Of a stretch of 17,420 bases of DNA, positions 1 through 7,478 are shown in pieces (position 1 is the stretch's first letter; each line of letters opens with the position of its first letter). The notes under the pieces are model-generated. The model searched no databases, had not been told where the DNA came from, and saw nothing but the letters and a program-made list of their open reading frames with translations. The translations under genes were made by a program, and so were the position numbers. This DNA is from BPIH01 sp042408925 (GTDB lineage: Bacteria; Chloroflexota; Limnocylindria; Limnocylindrales; CSP1-4). The stretch covers positions 1 to 17,420 of the forward strand of contig JBHOQO010000106.1 in NCBI GenBank assembly GCA_042408925.1, given 5' to 3'.

Positions 1-140
1 TCCGGATCGGGGCCGAGCTCGGCGGGCGCGACCACAGCACGGTCCTCCACGCCTGCGACAAGATCACCCGTGAGGTCGCCGCGAACGACGAGCTCCGGCG
101 GGACATCGCGGCGGTCCGGGAACTCATCTACGCCGATTGA
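1..140 (+). CDS. dnaA: Chromosomal replication initiator DnaA, C-terminal end (partial)
   Basis: The window opens inside this gene. Frame 3 reads 45 codons to a TGA at 138-140. The visible piece is the end of DNA-binding domain IV, including the family signature GGRDHSTVLHACDKI, whose residues contact the DnaA box. The ending (RELIYAD) is at a normal place for the family. DnaA binds 9-bp boxes at the origin, melts the DNA and recruits the helicase. The spacer that follows carries box-like sequences and dnaN, the usual bacterial arrangement. Only the 5' part is missing, cut by the window edge. Confidence 0.95.
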   Translation, partial: RIGAELGGRDHSTVLHACDKITREVAANDELRRDIAAVRELIYAD

Positions 141-189
141 GCCCGCGCCCCGACGGCCCAGGCCCGCGGCCGACGCGGGTGCGTCGGGA

Positions 190-480
190 CCCGCCACTGT
201 GGAAAAGCCCGGCGATTTCGTGGAAAACCCGGTGCCGTTGTGGACATTCCGCCATCGAACGCGTCGCCGGCACCGTCGGCCGCGACCCTCGCCACGGCGC
301 TCCCACGGCGTCCTCCACCGTGCCCACGGCGCGCCGTCCACGAACCGGCCCGGGCCGTCAACCGCCCGGCCGGAGTCGTCCACGGCCGACCGCCGCACGG
401 GCGCGCACCGCGATCCACACCATCCACGGCCTGATGATGGTGATGACGGGATGATCTCCATGAGCGACAATCCACCCGAT
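190..480. other. Putative replication origin (oriC) between dnaA and dnaN
   Basis: The 390-bp gap 141-530 has no convincing gene but holds a cluster of 9-mers related to the DnaA box TTATCCACA/TGTGGATAA. In the TGTGGA orientation: 198-206 (TGTGGAAAA), 219-227 (CGTGGAAAA) and 239-247 (TGTGGACAT). In the opposite orientation: 334-342 (CCGTCCACG), 376-384 (TCGTCCACG), 411-419 (CGATCCACA), 420-428 (CCATCCACG) and 468-476 (CAATCCACC). The first three are spaced 21 and 20 bp, about two helical turns. The stretch 430-470 is the least GC-rich part of the gap and lies between boxes, so it is a candidate unwinding region. No box matches the E. coli consensus exactly, so individual sites are tentative. 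Location and density make the overall call fairly strong. Confidence 0.75.
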
Positions 481-530
481 CACGCGCCCTCGGGCGCTCC
501 GTTCCTCTCGAGCCGCCGGAGTAACCGACC

Positions 531-1649
531 GTGAAGCTGTCCGTCATGCAGGAGAACCTCGCCCGAGGCCTCGCCGTCGTCGGGCGGGCCGTCTCGTCGC
601 GCGCCACCTTGCCGGTTCTGGCCAATGTCCTCCTCCGGACCGAGGACGGGGGGTTGAAGCTGACGGCGACGAACCTCGAGATCGGGATCACCTGCTGGGT
701 TCCCGGCAAGATCGAGACCGACGGGGCGATCACCGTCCCGGCCCGCCTCTTCGCCGACCTCGTCAGCTCCCTGCCGGCCGCCGAGCGGGTCGAGCTCGAC
801 GTCGAGGGCAGCGACACCTTGGGTCTGCGCTGCGGGCGCGTCGCCACCCATATCAAGGGCATCGACGCCGACGAGTTCCCGGCGATCCAGACCGCCGGCG
901 AGCGACCGACGACCCGGATCGCCCAGGGCGTGCTGCGGCGGGCCCTCGGCGAGACGATCTTTGCCGCTGCCAGCGACGAGGCCCGGCCGATCTTGACCGG
1001 CGTCCTCTGGCACTTCGACGGTGATCGGGTCACCCTCGCCGCGGCCGACAACTACCGGATCGCCGTCCGGACGATCCCGATCCTCGATCCGGTCCCCGAC
1101 ACGAGCGTCGTCGTCCCGGCCCGGTCCCTCACCGAGCTCGGGCGGGTCCTCGGCGACACCGACGATCCGGTCGACGTCGTCCTCGCCGGGGCCCGGAACC
1201 AGATCCTCTTCCACGTCGAGGGCGTCGACCTCGTCAGCCGGCTCATCGACGGCCAGTTCCCGAACTATCGGCAGGTCCTGCCGACGAGCCACGTGACCTC
1301 GGCGATCGTCGACCGCGAGGAGCTCCTCCGGACGCTGCGGCCGGCAGCCTATATCGCCGGCACCGCGGCCAACATCGTGAAGCTCGTCGTCGGGGGTGCG
1401 ACCGACGGGGAGGTGAAGGTGACGGCCTCGGCGGAGGTCGGCGACTACGAGGGCGGGGTCAGCGCGACCGTCGAGGGGGACCCGACGACCATCGCCTTCA
1501 ACGTTCGGTACCTCACCGACGTCCTGACGAACGTCGAGGCCGACCAGTTCGCCATCGAGTTGAACGGGCCGCTCTCGCCGGGCGTCTTCCGGCCGGTCGG
1601 CGACGAGGCCTACATCCACGTCGTCATGCCGGTCCGGATGACTTCCTGA
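531..1649 (+). CDS. dnaN: DNA polymerase III beta subunit (sliding clamp)
   Basis: This 372-residue protein is full length for the bacterial beta clamp, the dimeric ring that tethers DNA polymerase III and other repair factors to DNA. It shows the typical three-domain layout: the N-terminal domain begins MKLSVMQENLARGL and contains the conserved SSRATLPVLANVLL segment (about residues 22-35), the middle domain covers about 125-245, and the C-terminal domain ends in the characteristic YIHVVMPVRMTS, part of the partner-binding pocket. The start is GTG at 531, with GGAG at 518-521 about nine bases upstream. It follows the origin-like spacer and precedes recF by 27 bp, the standard order of bacterial origin regions, so co-transcription with recF is likely. 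Confidence 0.97.
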   Translation: MKLSVMQENLARGLAVVGRAVSSRATLPVLANVLLRTEDGGLKLTATNLEIGITCWVPGKIETDGAITVPARLFADLVSSLPAAERVELDVEGSDTLGLRCGRVATHIKGIDADEFPAIQTAGERPTTRIAQGVLRRALGETIFAAASDEARPILTGVLWHFDGDRVTLAAADNYRIAVRTIPILDPVPDTSVVVPARSLTELGRVLGDTDDPVDVVLAGARNQILFHVEGVDLVSRLIDGQFPNYRQVLPTSHVTSAIVDREELLRTLRPAAYIAGTAANIVKLVVGGATDGEVKVTASAEVGDYEGGVSATVEGDPTTIAFNVRYLTDVLTNVEADQFAIELNGPLSPGVFRPVGDEAYIHVVMPVRMTS

Positions 1650-1676
1650 CGGCCCGGCCGCCGACCGGTCCGGCCC

Positions 1677-2909
1677 GTGACGATCCTCCGCTCGATCCAG
1701 ATCGACGACCTGCGGGCCTACCACCGGGTCTCGGTCGCCTTCGGGTCGGGGCCACAGCTCGTCTGGGGCCCGAACGCCGCCGGCAAGACGAGCCTCCTCG
1801 AGGCGATCGTCCTCCTCGCCTGGGGGCGCTCCCATCGAACGCCGAACGACGGCGAGCTCGTCCGCTGGGGGGCCGACTTCACCCGGGTCGAGGGGGCGCT
1901 CACCGAGGGCGGCTCCGGTCCGCTCCGGCCGCCGACGAGCCTCGAGGTCGTCGTGGCCAGGGCGGGGACCGGGACCCGAAAGCGGATCCGGATCGACGGC
2001 GCCGGGCGCCGGGCGAGCGCCCTCGGCGGCGTCCTCCGGGTCGTCGTCTTCGCCCCCGAGGAGATGCTCCTCGTCGTCGGCCCGCCGGTGCTCCGGCGGG
2101 AGACCCTCGATCGCCTCGCCGGGCAGCTCGTTCCCACGTACGGCGCCGACCTGGCGACGTACCTCCGGAGCGTCGCCCAGCGGAACCAGCTCCTCCGCCA
2201 GATCCGCGACGAGGGCGCCGACCGGGGCCAGCTCCGGTTCTGGACCGAGCAGTGCATCGAGGCCGGGGCGGCCGTCGTGACCGGGCGGCGCCGGGTCCTC
2301 GAGGCCCTCGCCGCCCCGCTCGCGGCCGCCCATCGGCTCATCGCCCCCGAGGAGGCCCTCGCCGCCCCGCTCGCCCTTGACTACCGCACGAATGCTCCGC
2401 CCGGCGCCGGGGAGACCGTCCGCGACGCCCTCCGCCGCCGCTTCGTCGAGACCGCCGAGAAGGAGATCTGGAACGGAGCGACCCTAATCGGTCCTCATCG
2501 CGACGACGCGGCCTTCGTCCTCGGTGGGCGCGATCTCGCCGGCTTCGCCTCCCGCGGCCAGCAGCGGACGGCGATCCTTGCCCTGAAGCTCGCCGAGCTC
2601 GATCTCCTCACCGACCACGACGGGCGGCCGCCGCTTCTGCTCCTCGACGACGTCTTCAGCGAGCTCGATCCGGAGCGGCGCGGCCACCTCGTCCGCCGCA
2701 TCGGCGAGCTACCGCAGGCCTTCGTGACGACAACGACCGTCGAGGACCTCGATCCCGAGCTGGCACGGACCGCGGCGGCCTGGCGGGTCGTCCCCGATCC
2801 GTCCGGGGCGCGCCTCGAGGGGCCGGCGGGCGCCGGAGGGGAGGCTGAGCGGGCCGACCGCGATCCGGTCGCCGCGGCGGGTACCGCCGGCCGATGGAGC
2901 GGGCGGTGA
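1677..2909 (+). CDS. recF: DNA replication and repair protein RecF
   Basis: RecF is an SMC/ABC-type ATPase that helps load RecA at single-strand gaps in the RecFOR pathway. This 410-residue protein has a Walker A motif GPNAAGKT (residues 31-38), an ABC signature region SRGQQRT (292-298) and a Walker B plus D-loop LLLLDDVFSELD (320-331). It is longer than the usual 360-380 residues: a Gly/Ala/Arg-rich tail of roughly 40 residues follows the conserved C-terminus and looks low in complexity. The start is GTG at 1677, 27 bp after dnaN; no clear Shine-Dalgarno sequence is visible. The TGA stop (2907-2909) overlaps the proposed GTG start of the next gene in a GTGA junction, suggesting translational coupling. 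Confidence 0.95.
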   Translation: MTILRSIQIDDLRAYHRVSVAFGSGPQLVWGPNAAGKTSLLEAIVLLAWGRSHRTPNDGELVRWGADFTRVEGALTEGGSGPLRPPTSLEVVVARAGTGTRKRIRIDGAGRRASALGGVLRVVVFAPEEMLLVVGPPVLRRETLDRLAGQLVPTYGADLATYLRSVAQRNQLLRQIRDEGADRGQLRFWTEQCIEAGAAVVTGRRRVLEALAAPLAAAHRLIAPEEALAAPLALDYRTNAPPGAGETVRDALRRRFVETAEKEIWNGATLIGPHRDDAAFVLGGRDLAGFASRGQQRTAILALKLAELDLLTDHDGRPPLLLLDDVFSELDPERRGHLVRRIGELPQAFVTTTTVEDLDPELARTAAAWRVVPDPSGARLEGPAGAGGEAERADRDPVAAAGTAGRWSGR

Positions 2910-2932
2910 CTCGGCGCCGGCCGATGGAGCGG
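2885..2932 (+). repeat. 18-bp direct repeat at the recF/DUF721 junction
   Basis: The sequence CGCCGGCCGATGGAGCGG occurs exactly at 2885-2902 and again at 2915-2932, 30 bp apart. In the DUF721 frame this repeats R/P-MER across ten codons and creates two candidate ATG starts on either side of the recF stop codon. It looks like a local duplication by slippage or unequal exchange. Confidence 0.85.
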
Positions 2933-3229
2933 ATCGGCGATCTCCTGCCCGAGACCGCCCGGCGCCTCGGTCTCGAGGCCGAGCTCCGGCAGGCCCAGGC
3001 CGTGGCGAGCTGGCGGGCCCTCGTTGCCGAGCTCGTCCCGCCGGCGGCCGGCGCGTCGCGGCTCGTGCGGATCGACGGCGATCGGGTCGTCGTCGAGGCC
3101 GACGCCCCGATCGTGGCCCAGGAGCTCCGCCTCCGGGCCGGCGAGCTCCTCGCCGCCTTCCGGACCCGGCCGGGCGGCCGCGGCGCCGTGGAGCTCGTCG
3201 TCCGGGTCCGCCCGGTGGGGCGGCTATAA
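2906..3229 (+). CDS. DUF721 / DciA-like protein
   Basis: A small protein of about 107 residues with the DUF721 pattern: MERIGDLLPETARRLGLE, then a helix with AVASWRALVAELVP, and strands ending in VELVVRVRP. DUF721 includes DciA, the ancestral loader of replicative helicase DnaB in many bacteria, and genes of this family commonly follow recF. Whether this short form loads a helicase is inference. Three in-frame starts are possible: ATG 2894, GTG 2906 and ATG 2924. GTG 2906 is chosen because GGAG at 2896-2899 lies six bases upstream and the codon forms a GTGA overlap with the recF stop, as at other junctions here. ATG 2924 begins at the conserved block and is nearly as plausible. The two ATGs lie in copies of an 18-bp direct repeat. 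Confidence 0.85.
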   Translation: MTRRRPMERIGDLLPETARRLGLEAELRQAQAVASWRALVAELVPPAAGASRLVRIDGDRVVVEADAPIVAQELRLRAGELLAAFRTRPGGRGAVELVVRVRPVGRL

Positions 3230-3230
3230 T
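3225..3230 (+). promoter_or_regulatory. Candidate -10 element upstream of the pseudophosphatase gene
   Basis: A perfect TATAAT overlaps the TAA stop of the DUF721 gene; such an AT hexamer is uncommon in this GC-rich DNA. It would start a transcript near 3237, giving an untranslated leader of about 107 bases before ATG 3345. No convincing -35 hexamer lies 16-18 bp upstream and there is no extended -10 TG, so the call is tentative. Confidence 0.3.
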
Positions 3231-3344
3231 CGGCCGGCCTAGTGGCCGCGCAGCCGACCGTCGCCGACCCGATCGCGGGGCTCGCCCGCCCGTCGTCCCC
3301 CGAGGCGACGAGACCGGCGCGCTCGAACCGGGAGTCCTGACCGG

Positions 3345-5582
3345 ATGGCCGTCCGCCTCCAGACCAAGCTCGGGGTCGTTCCCGAAGCCGATCGGCTCGC
3401 CGATTCGGCGGATACCGTCCTCGTCACCGAGCCGTCGATCGGCGCCGTCGCCCGCTCGAAGGGGAGCCTCTATCTCGTCGTTACCGCCCGCGGCGGCGGG
3501 CGCCTTCGGGAGCTGACCCGCCTCGTCGCCGAGACGATCCGGGCCGAGTACTACTACGACGAATCGGCGGGGATCCGCGTCGTCCTGGAGAAGGCGATCG
3601 AGCTGGCGAACAAGCGGCTCCTCCACGAGCGCGGGGGCTGGGACCCGGCCCGCGGCGGGCCGATCGGGGTCGCCCTCGCCGTCGTCCGGGGCACGGAACT
3701 CTACGTCTCGACGGCCGGGCCGGCCGAGGCGTACCTGGTGCGGGGTGCCCGCCTCTCGACGCTCCCCGATCCCGAGCGCGAGCGCGGCCTCCCCTACGCC
3801 GACCTCCGACCCGAGGTCTGGCGCGGCGAGATCGCCGTCGGCGATTCGCTCCTCCTCGTCAGCCCGAATGTCAGCGCGACGCTCGGTCCCGAGGAGCTTC
3901 AATCGGCCCTCGTCACCCTCCACCCGCAATCGGCGGCCGAGCACCTCCACCACCGCTTCGTCGCCGCCGGCGGGAGCGGAAGCGACGCGATCCTGGCGGT
4001 CGAGCTCGCCGAGGTCGCCGCCACGGCCCGGACCCGGATCCTCGAGCCGGTCCGGGCCCCCGAGCCCCTCGCCGGGGCGCCGGACCGCGGCCCGTTCCCG
4101 ATCGCCGACCAAGTGAGCGAGGGGGTCGCCGCCCTCGGGGCCCAGGCTCGGACCGCCCGTCGCGCCGCCCGCTCGCTCCTCGACCGTCTCGTCCTCGCCG
4201 TCCAGGACCGTCTCCCGCAGCGCCCCACGATCTACCGGCGGGTCACCCCGTACAGCGCCCGCCGGGAACAGCAGCGCCGGGCGGCGGTCGCCGTCCTCGC
4301 CTTCGTCCTGGTCGCCGGGGGCCTCGGCCTCGCCGTCTACGCCGCGGGCGGCCAGCAGCCGCGGGCGGCCGTCGCCTCGCTGACGGCCGGCGAGCAGGCG
4401 CTCGACGCCGCCCGGGAGGCGATCGACACGGTCTGGGCCCCGGGAGTCGACCTGGTCACCGGCGACCCGAAGCGGGCCCGGCAGCTCCTCGAGACCGCCT
4501 ACGAGCAGCTCGCCGCCGCCGAGCGGGCCGGCATCCCGGCCGCGACGACCGGGCCGCTCCGGCAGCGGGTCGTCGCGGGCCTCGATCGGCTCTTCGGGGT
4601 CGTACCCGTCGCCTCGACCCCGATCTTCAGCTTCGACGGGGCCGAGACGGCGCCGGACCTGCGGGCCCTCGTCCTCGGGCCCGACGGGGCGCCCTTCGTC
4701 CTCGATGCGGCGACGAAGACCGTCTACCGGATCGATGTCGCGGGCCAGAAGGCGACGGCGATCCTCCGGGAGGGGACGAAGGCCTCGGGAGCGACGGCGG
4801 CCGAGCCCCGCTTCCTCTTCGTCGGGGGGCCGGACGTCCTCGTCCTCGACGCCCAGAACCAGCTCTGGCGCTGGCGGCCGGCGAACACCTCCGGGAAGGG
4901 GACGCTGGCCCGGATCAAGGTCAAGGACTCGGCGAGCTGGGGGGACGACATCCGAGCCGTCGGGACATACGTCCGGAACGCCTCCCTCGGCCTCTACAAC
5001 CTCTACGTCGTCGACCCCTCGGCCCGCCAGATCCTCACCTACTCGCCGGCCGCCGACGGGAGCGGCTACCCGGCCGATCCGACCGGACGGCTGGCGACCG
5101 AGCGGGACGTCAGCGCCTTCGAGGCGCTCTACATCGACGGCGACATCTTCGTCACCGACGATGGGGTCATCGAGCGCTTCGTCTCGGGCCGCAGCGGCGG
5201 TTGGGACGCCGAGCTGCCGCCGGATCAGCTCCTTCGACCTGCGCCCCACTACAGCCTCCTCGCCTCGGGCTCGGCCCGGCGCCTCGGCCGCCTCTACGCC
5301 TACGATGCCCGGAGCAGCCGGGTCGTCGCCTACGACAAGGCGACCGGGGCGTACATCGAGCAGTACCGGCTCGCCGGCGGCGATCCGGCCTGGCGCGACC
5401 TCCGCGGCATGTACGTCGTCGCCGGCGCCGAGGGGGTGCCGGACACGATCGTCTGGATCGACCGCAGCCGTCTCGCGTCGAGCCTCCTCGAGGCCGTCCC
5501 GGACCGCCCGGCGCCGTCGGCCGCCCCGTCGCCGAGCCCGAGCGGGTCCGCCAAGCCGTCGCCGAGCCCGAGCGCTCCGTGA
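3345..5582 (+). CDS. Membrane-anchored degenerate PP2C-type domain with extracytoplasmic propeller
   Basis: A 745-residue protein. Residues about 1-225 follow the PP2C/PPM phosphatase pattern (LYLVVTARGGG at 42-52, then GVALAVVRGTELYVSTAG at 108-125, AVGDSLLLVSPN at 164-175, GSDAILAVEL at 212-221). Metal-binding positions appear lost: the usual ADGMGG, GDSR, SDG and DN motifs are replaced by TARGGG, GPAE, SPN and SD. It is therefore probably a pseudophosphatase. A basic stretch precedes one membrane helix at about 312-334, then a helical linker (345-410), a region of repeated beta-strand units resembling an NHL-type propeller (about 420-705), and a Pro/Ser-rich tail. Predicted topology is N-terminus in, propeller out. 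Start ATG 3345 has GGAG ten bases upstream. Its stop overlaps the rhomboid start. Domain calls are from sequence reading, and the ligand and partners are unknown. Confidence 0.75.
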   Translation: MAVRLQTKLGVVPEADRLADSADTVLVTEPSIGAVARSKGSLYLVVTARGGGRLRELTRLVAETIRAEYYYDESAGIRVVLEKAIELANKRLLHERGGWDPARGGPIGVALAVVRGTELYVSTAGPAEAYLVRGARLSTLPDPERERGLPYADLRPEVWRGEIAVGDSLLLVSPNVSATLGPEELQSALVTLHPQSAAEHLHHRFVAAGGSGSDAILAVELAEVAATARTRILEPVRAPEPLAGAPDRGPFPIADQVSEGVAALGAQARTARRAARSLLDRLVLAVQDRLPQRPTIYRRVTPYSARREQQRRAAVAVLAFVLVAGGLGLAVYAAGGQQPRAAVASLTAGEQALDAAREAIDTVWAPGVDLVTGDPKRARQLLETAYEQLAAAERAGIPAATTGPLRQRVVAGLDRLFGVVPVASTPIFSFDGAETAPDLRALVLGPDGAPFVLDAATKTVYRIDVAGQKATAILREGTKASGATAAEPRFLFVGGPDVLVLDAQNQLWRWRPANTSGKGTLARIKVKDSASWGDDIRAVGTYVRNASLGLYNLYVVDPSARQILTYSPAADGSGYPADPTGRLATERDVSAFEALYIDGDIFVTDDGVIERFVSGRSGGWDAELPPDQLLRPAPHYSLLASGSARRLGRLYAYDARSSRVVAYDKATGAYIEQYRLAGGDPAWRDLRGMYVVAGAEGVPDTIVWIDRSRLASSLLEAVPDRPAPSAAPSPSPSGSAKPSPSPSAP
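5526..5574 (+). repeat. 19-bp direct repeat encoding a Pro/Ser tail
   Basis: CCGTCGCCGAGCCCGAGCG occurs at 5526-5544 and 5556-5574, 30 bp apart and in frame, encoding two PSPSPS-type units at the C-terminus of the preceding membrane protein. Such tails are common in extracytoplasmic proteins and could be O-glycosylated. Confidence 0.85.
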
Positions 5583-6286
5583 TCCCGCTCCGGGACGCGA
5601 ACCCGACCCGGCGGACCCCGATCGTCACCCTCGGCCTCATCGGGGCCTCGTTCGTCGTCTTCTTCTACGAGCTCGGCCTCCAGGCCGACGGCGGCGACCG
5701 GGCGCTCCTTCGCTTCTACCTCGAGTACGGGGTCGTCCCGGCGCGGCTCACCCGGGCCCTCGACGCCGGGGATCTCCTCTCGCCGGCGGTCCTGGCGATC
5801 TTCACGAGCATGTTCATCCACGGCGGCTGGCTCCACATCCTCGGGAACATGCTCTACCTCTGGATCTTCGGCGACAACGTCGAGGACCGCCTCGGGCGGG
5901 GCGTCTACCTCGTCTTCTACCTGGTCGGCGGCGTCGTCGCGGCCCTCACCCAATGGGCGATCGATCCGACCTCGGAGGCGCCCCTCGTCGGTGCCTCGGG
6001 GGCGATCGCCGCGGTCCTGGGGGCCTACCTCGTCCTCTTCCCCCACGCGAGAGTCCTGTCCCTCGTCCTGTTCGGCTTCTTCTACCAGCTCGTCGCGGTC
6101 CCGGCCCTCCTCGTCCTCGGCTTCTGGTTCCTGCTCCAGCTCCTGAACGGGGCCCTGTCGCTCGGGATGCCGGCCGCCGGCGGCGGGGTCGCCTTCTTCG
6201 CCCACATCGGCGGGTTCGTCGCCGGGGCCGTCCTCGCCCTGCCGTACCGTGGCCGGCGACCGGTCCGGCCGTGGTCCGTGGGATAA
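5579..6286 (+). CDS. Rhomboid family intramembrane serine protease
   Basis: A 235-residue polytopic membrane protein with the typical rhomboid opening MIPLRDANPTRRTPIVT. Catalytic features are intact: Ser140 in GASG (138-141) and His209 in the FAHIGGFVAG segment form the expected Ser-His dyad, and the HGGWLH...N block (81-90) supplies the conserved His and Asn of the oxyanion region. Rhomboids cut the membrane helices of other proteins. The GTG start at 5579 is chosen because it matches the family N-terminus and overlaps the upstream TGA as GTGA. Longer upstream reading in this frame is only a shadow of the previous gene. Coupling to a single-pass membrane protein makes that protein a candidate substrate. 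The next gene begins 7 bp after the stop. Confidence 0.93.
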   Translation: MIPLRDANPTRRTPIVTLGLIGASFVVFFYELGLQADGGDRALLRFYLEYGVVPARLTRALDAGDLLSPAVLAIFTSMFIHGGWLHILGNMLYLWIFGDNVEDRLGRGVYLVFYLVGGVVAALTQWAIDPTSEAPLVGASGAIAAVLGAYLVLFPHARVLSLVLFGFFYQLVAVPALLVLGFWFLLQLLNGALSLGMPAAGGGVAFFAHIGGFVAGAVLALPYRGRRPVRPWSVG

Positions 6287-6293
6287 TGGAGCC

Positions 6294-6857
6294 ATGCCGA
6301 ACGAACTCGTCGAGATGATCGTCGAGAGCGTGCGGGTCCACATGCCCTCGAGCCGCCACGTCGTCATCCTCAAGGAAGCGAATCGGGAGCGGTACCTGCC
6401 GATCTGGATCGGCCCCTGGGAGGCGAGCGCGATCGCGATGCGCCTCCAGGGGGTGACGCCGGAGCGACCGCTCACCCACGATCTCTTTGCCAACACCCTC
6501 GCCGAGCTCGGCGTCCGCCTCGACCAGGTCGTCATCACCCGGCTCGCCGAGGAGACGTTCCACGCCGCCCTCTTCCTGGAGGCGAACGGGCGCCGGATCG
6601 AGGTCGATTCGCGGCCCTCGGACGCCCTTGCCCTCGCCGTCCGGGTCGGGGTCCCGATCTACGCCGCCGAGGCGGTGCTCGAAGCCGCCGGGCTCGGGCC
6701 GGACGTCGAGGAGGGCGAGCGGGAGCGCCCGGGGAGCCCCCTCGAGCGCGCCGGCGGGACGCCGCCCGACGATCCGCGCCTCGCCCCGTTCCGGGAGTTC
6801 ATCAACTCCCTCGACATCGACCTACCCGGCGAGGGCAGCGAGCCGCGCCGTTCGTAG
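6294..6857 (+). CDS. Bifunctional nuclease (DUF151) family protein
   Basis: A 187-residue protein whose first 130 residues match the DUF151/bifunctional nuclease (BFN) domain: YLPIWIGPWEASAIA (34-48), RPLTHDLF (58-65) and VDSRPSDALALAVR (104-117) are its hallmark segments. Plant and some bacterial members have reported RNase and DNase activity, while the role in most bacteria is unclear. The C-terminal part has a charged linker followed by PRLAPFREFINSLDIDLPG, a short tail of the kind often seen in this family. The start is ATG 6294 with GGAG only two bases upstream, closer than ideal. It lies 7 bp behind the rhomboid gene and probably shares its transcript. It ends 30 bp from the convergent TetR gene. 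Confidence 0.9.
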   Translation: MPNELVEMIVESVRVHMPSSRHVVILKEANRERYLPIWIGPWEASAIAMRLQGVTPERPLTHDLFANTLAELGVRLDQVVITRLAEETFHAALFLEANGRRIEVDSRPSDALALAVRVGVPIYAAEAVLEAAGLGPDVEEGERERPGSPLERAGGTPPDDPRLAPFREFINSLDIDLPGEGSEPRRS

Positions 6858-6887
6858 GTCACGGGTTTGAGTGGCGCGGCCGGGGCG

Positions 6888-7478
6888 TCAGGTCGCGGCC
6901 GTGGCAGGTTTTCGCAGAGTGCCGCGCCCGATGAGGAAGGCCTCCACATAGCGGTCGGGATCGACTGGCACGGTCACGCCGAAGATGCGATCGATGAGGA
7001 AGCGCGCGAGGAGGGGGCCGATGAACGCGACGGCCATCTCTTCGGGGGGCTCGGTCGAGCGCAATCGCCCAGCCGCCTGGTGGTGGCGAAAGACACTCAC
7101 CACCCGCGCGATCGCGTTGGCTACACCGCGGTGCGGGCGTTCCGGCATCAGCTCTGGGTGGCGAATGAGATCGGGAAGGAGCCGGAAGACGAGACCATCC
7201 TCGTACCGAAGGAGCGTCGCGTAGCTCTCCAGCAGCATAAGGAGGTCGACGGCCACGTCGTCGCCCGGCTCGGCGATCGTCGTGGGCGGAGACAGTGCCT
7301 GGACCGCCGCTTTGAGGAGGGCGGTTTTCGAACGAAAGTGGCGGAAGAGCGTCAGTTCTGCCACGCCAGCTCGTTCAGCGATCAGGCGGGTCGTGGCCCC
7401 ACGAACACCGCGCTCTGCGAGCACAACCAGCCCAGCGTGCAGGAGCCGGCTCCGGACGTCCCGCGGCTCTGCGATCAC
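6888..7478 (-). CDS. TetR/AcrR family transcriptional regulator
   Basis: A 196-residue protein with a standard TetR helix-turn-helix near residues 9-55: RLLHAGLVVLAERGVRGATT, then IAERAGVAELTLFRHFRSKTALL, the usual recognition-helix pattern. The remainder is a helical ligand-binding domain, including an EEMAVAFIGPLLARFLIDR segment near the C-terminus. The GTG start (7476-7478 on the minus strand) overlaps the stop of the upstream membrane protein gene as GTGA, so the two are probably translated together. An inverted repeat at the cassette promoter is a likely autoregulatory operator. G+C here is visibly lower than in flanking genes. The ligand is unknown; the neighbour membrane protein is the obvious regulated target. 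Confidence 0.92.
   Translation of the reverse strand: MIAEPRDVRSRLLHAGLVVLAERGVRGATTRLIAERAGVAELTLFRHFRSKTALLKAAVQALSPPTTIAEPGDDVAVDLLMLLESYATLLRYEDGLVFRLLPDLIRHPELMPERPHRGVANAIARVVSVFRHHQAAGRLRSTEPPEEMAVAFIGPLLARFLIDRIFGVTVPVDPDRYVEAFLIGRGTLRKPATAAT

Noticed and set aside
432..456. TGATGATGGTGATGA-like repeats as a DnaA-trio unwinding element
   Set aside because: The triplet register does not match the described DnaA-trio on either strand, so only a general unwinding-region suggestion was kept.
70..534. Open frame of about 154 codons across the dnaA-dnaN spacer
   Set aside because: Pro/Arg/Ser-rich composition, overlap with the dnaA end and with the DnaA-box cluster, and no ribosome-binding site argue against a gene.
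2709..5249. Minus-strand open frame of about 850 codons antisense to recF, DUF721 and the PP2C-like gene
   Set aside because: It covers three well-supported plus-strand genes and has low-complexity Arg/Gly/Pro composition.
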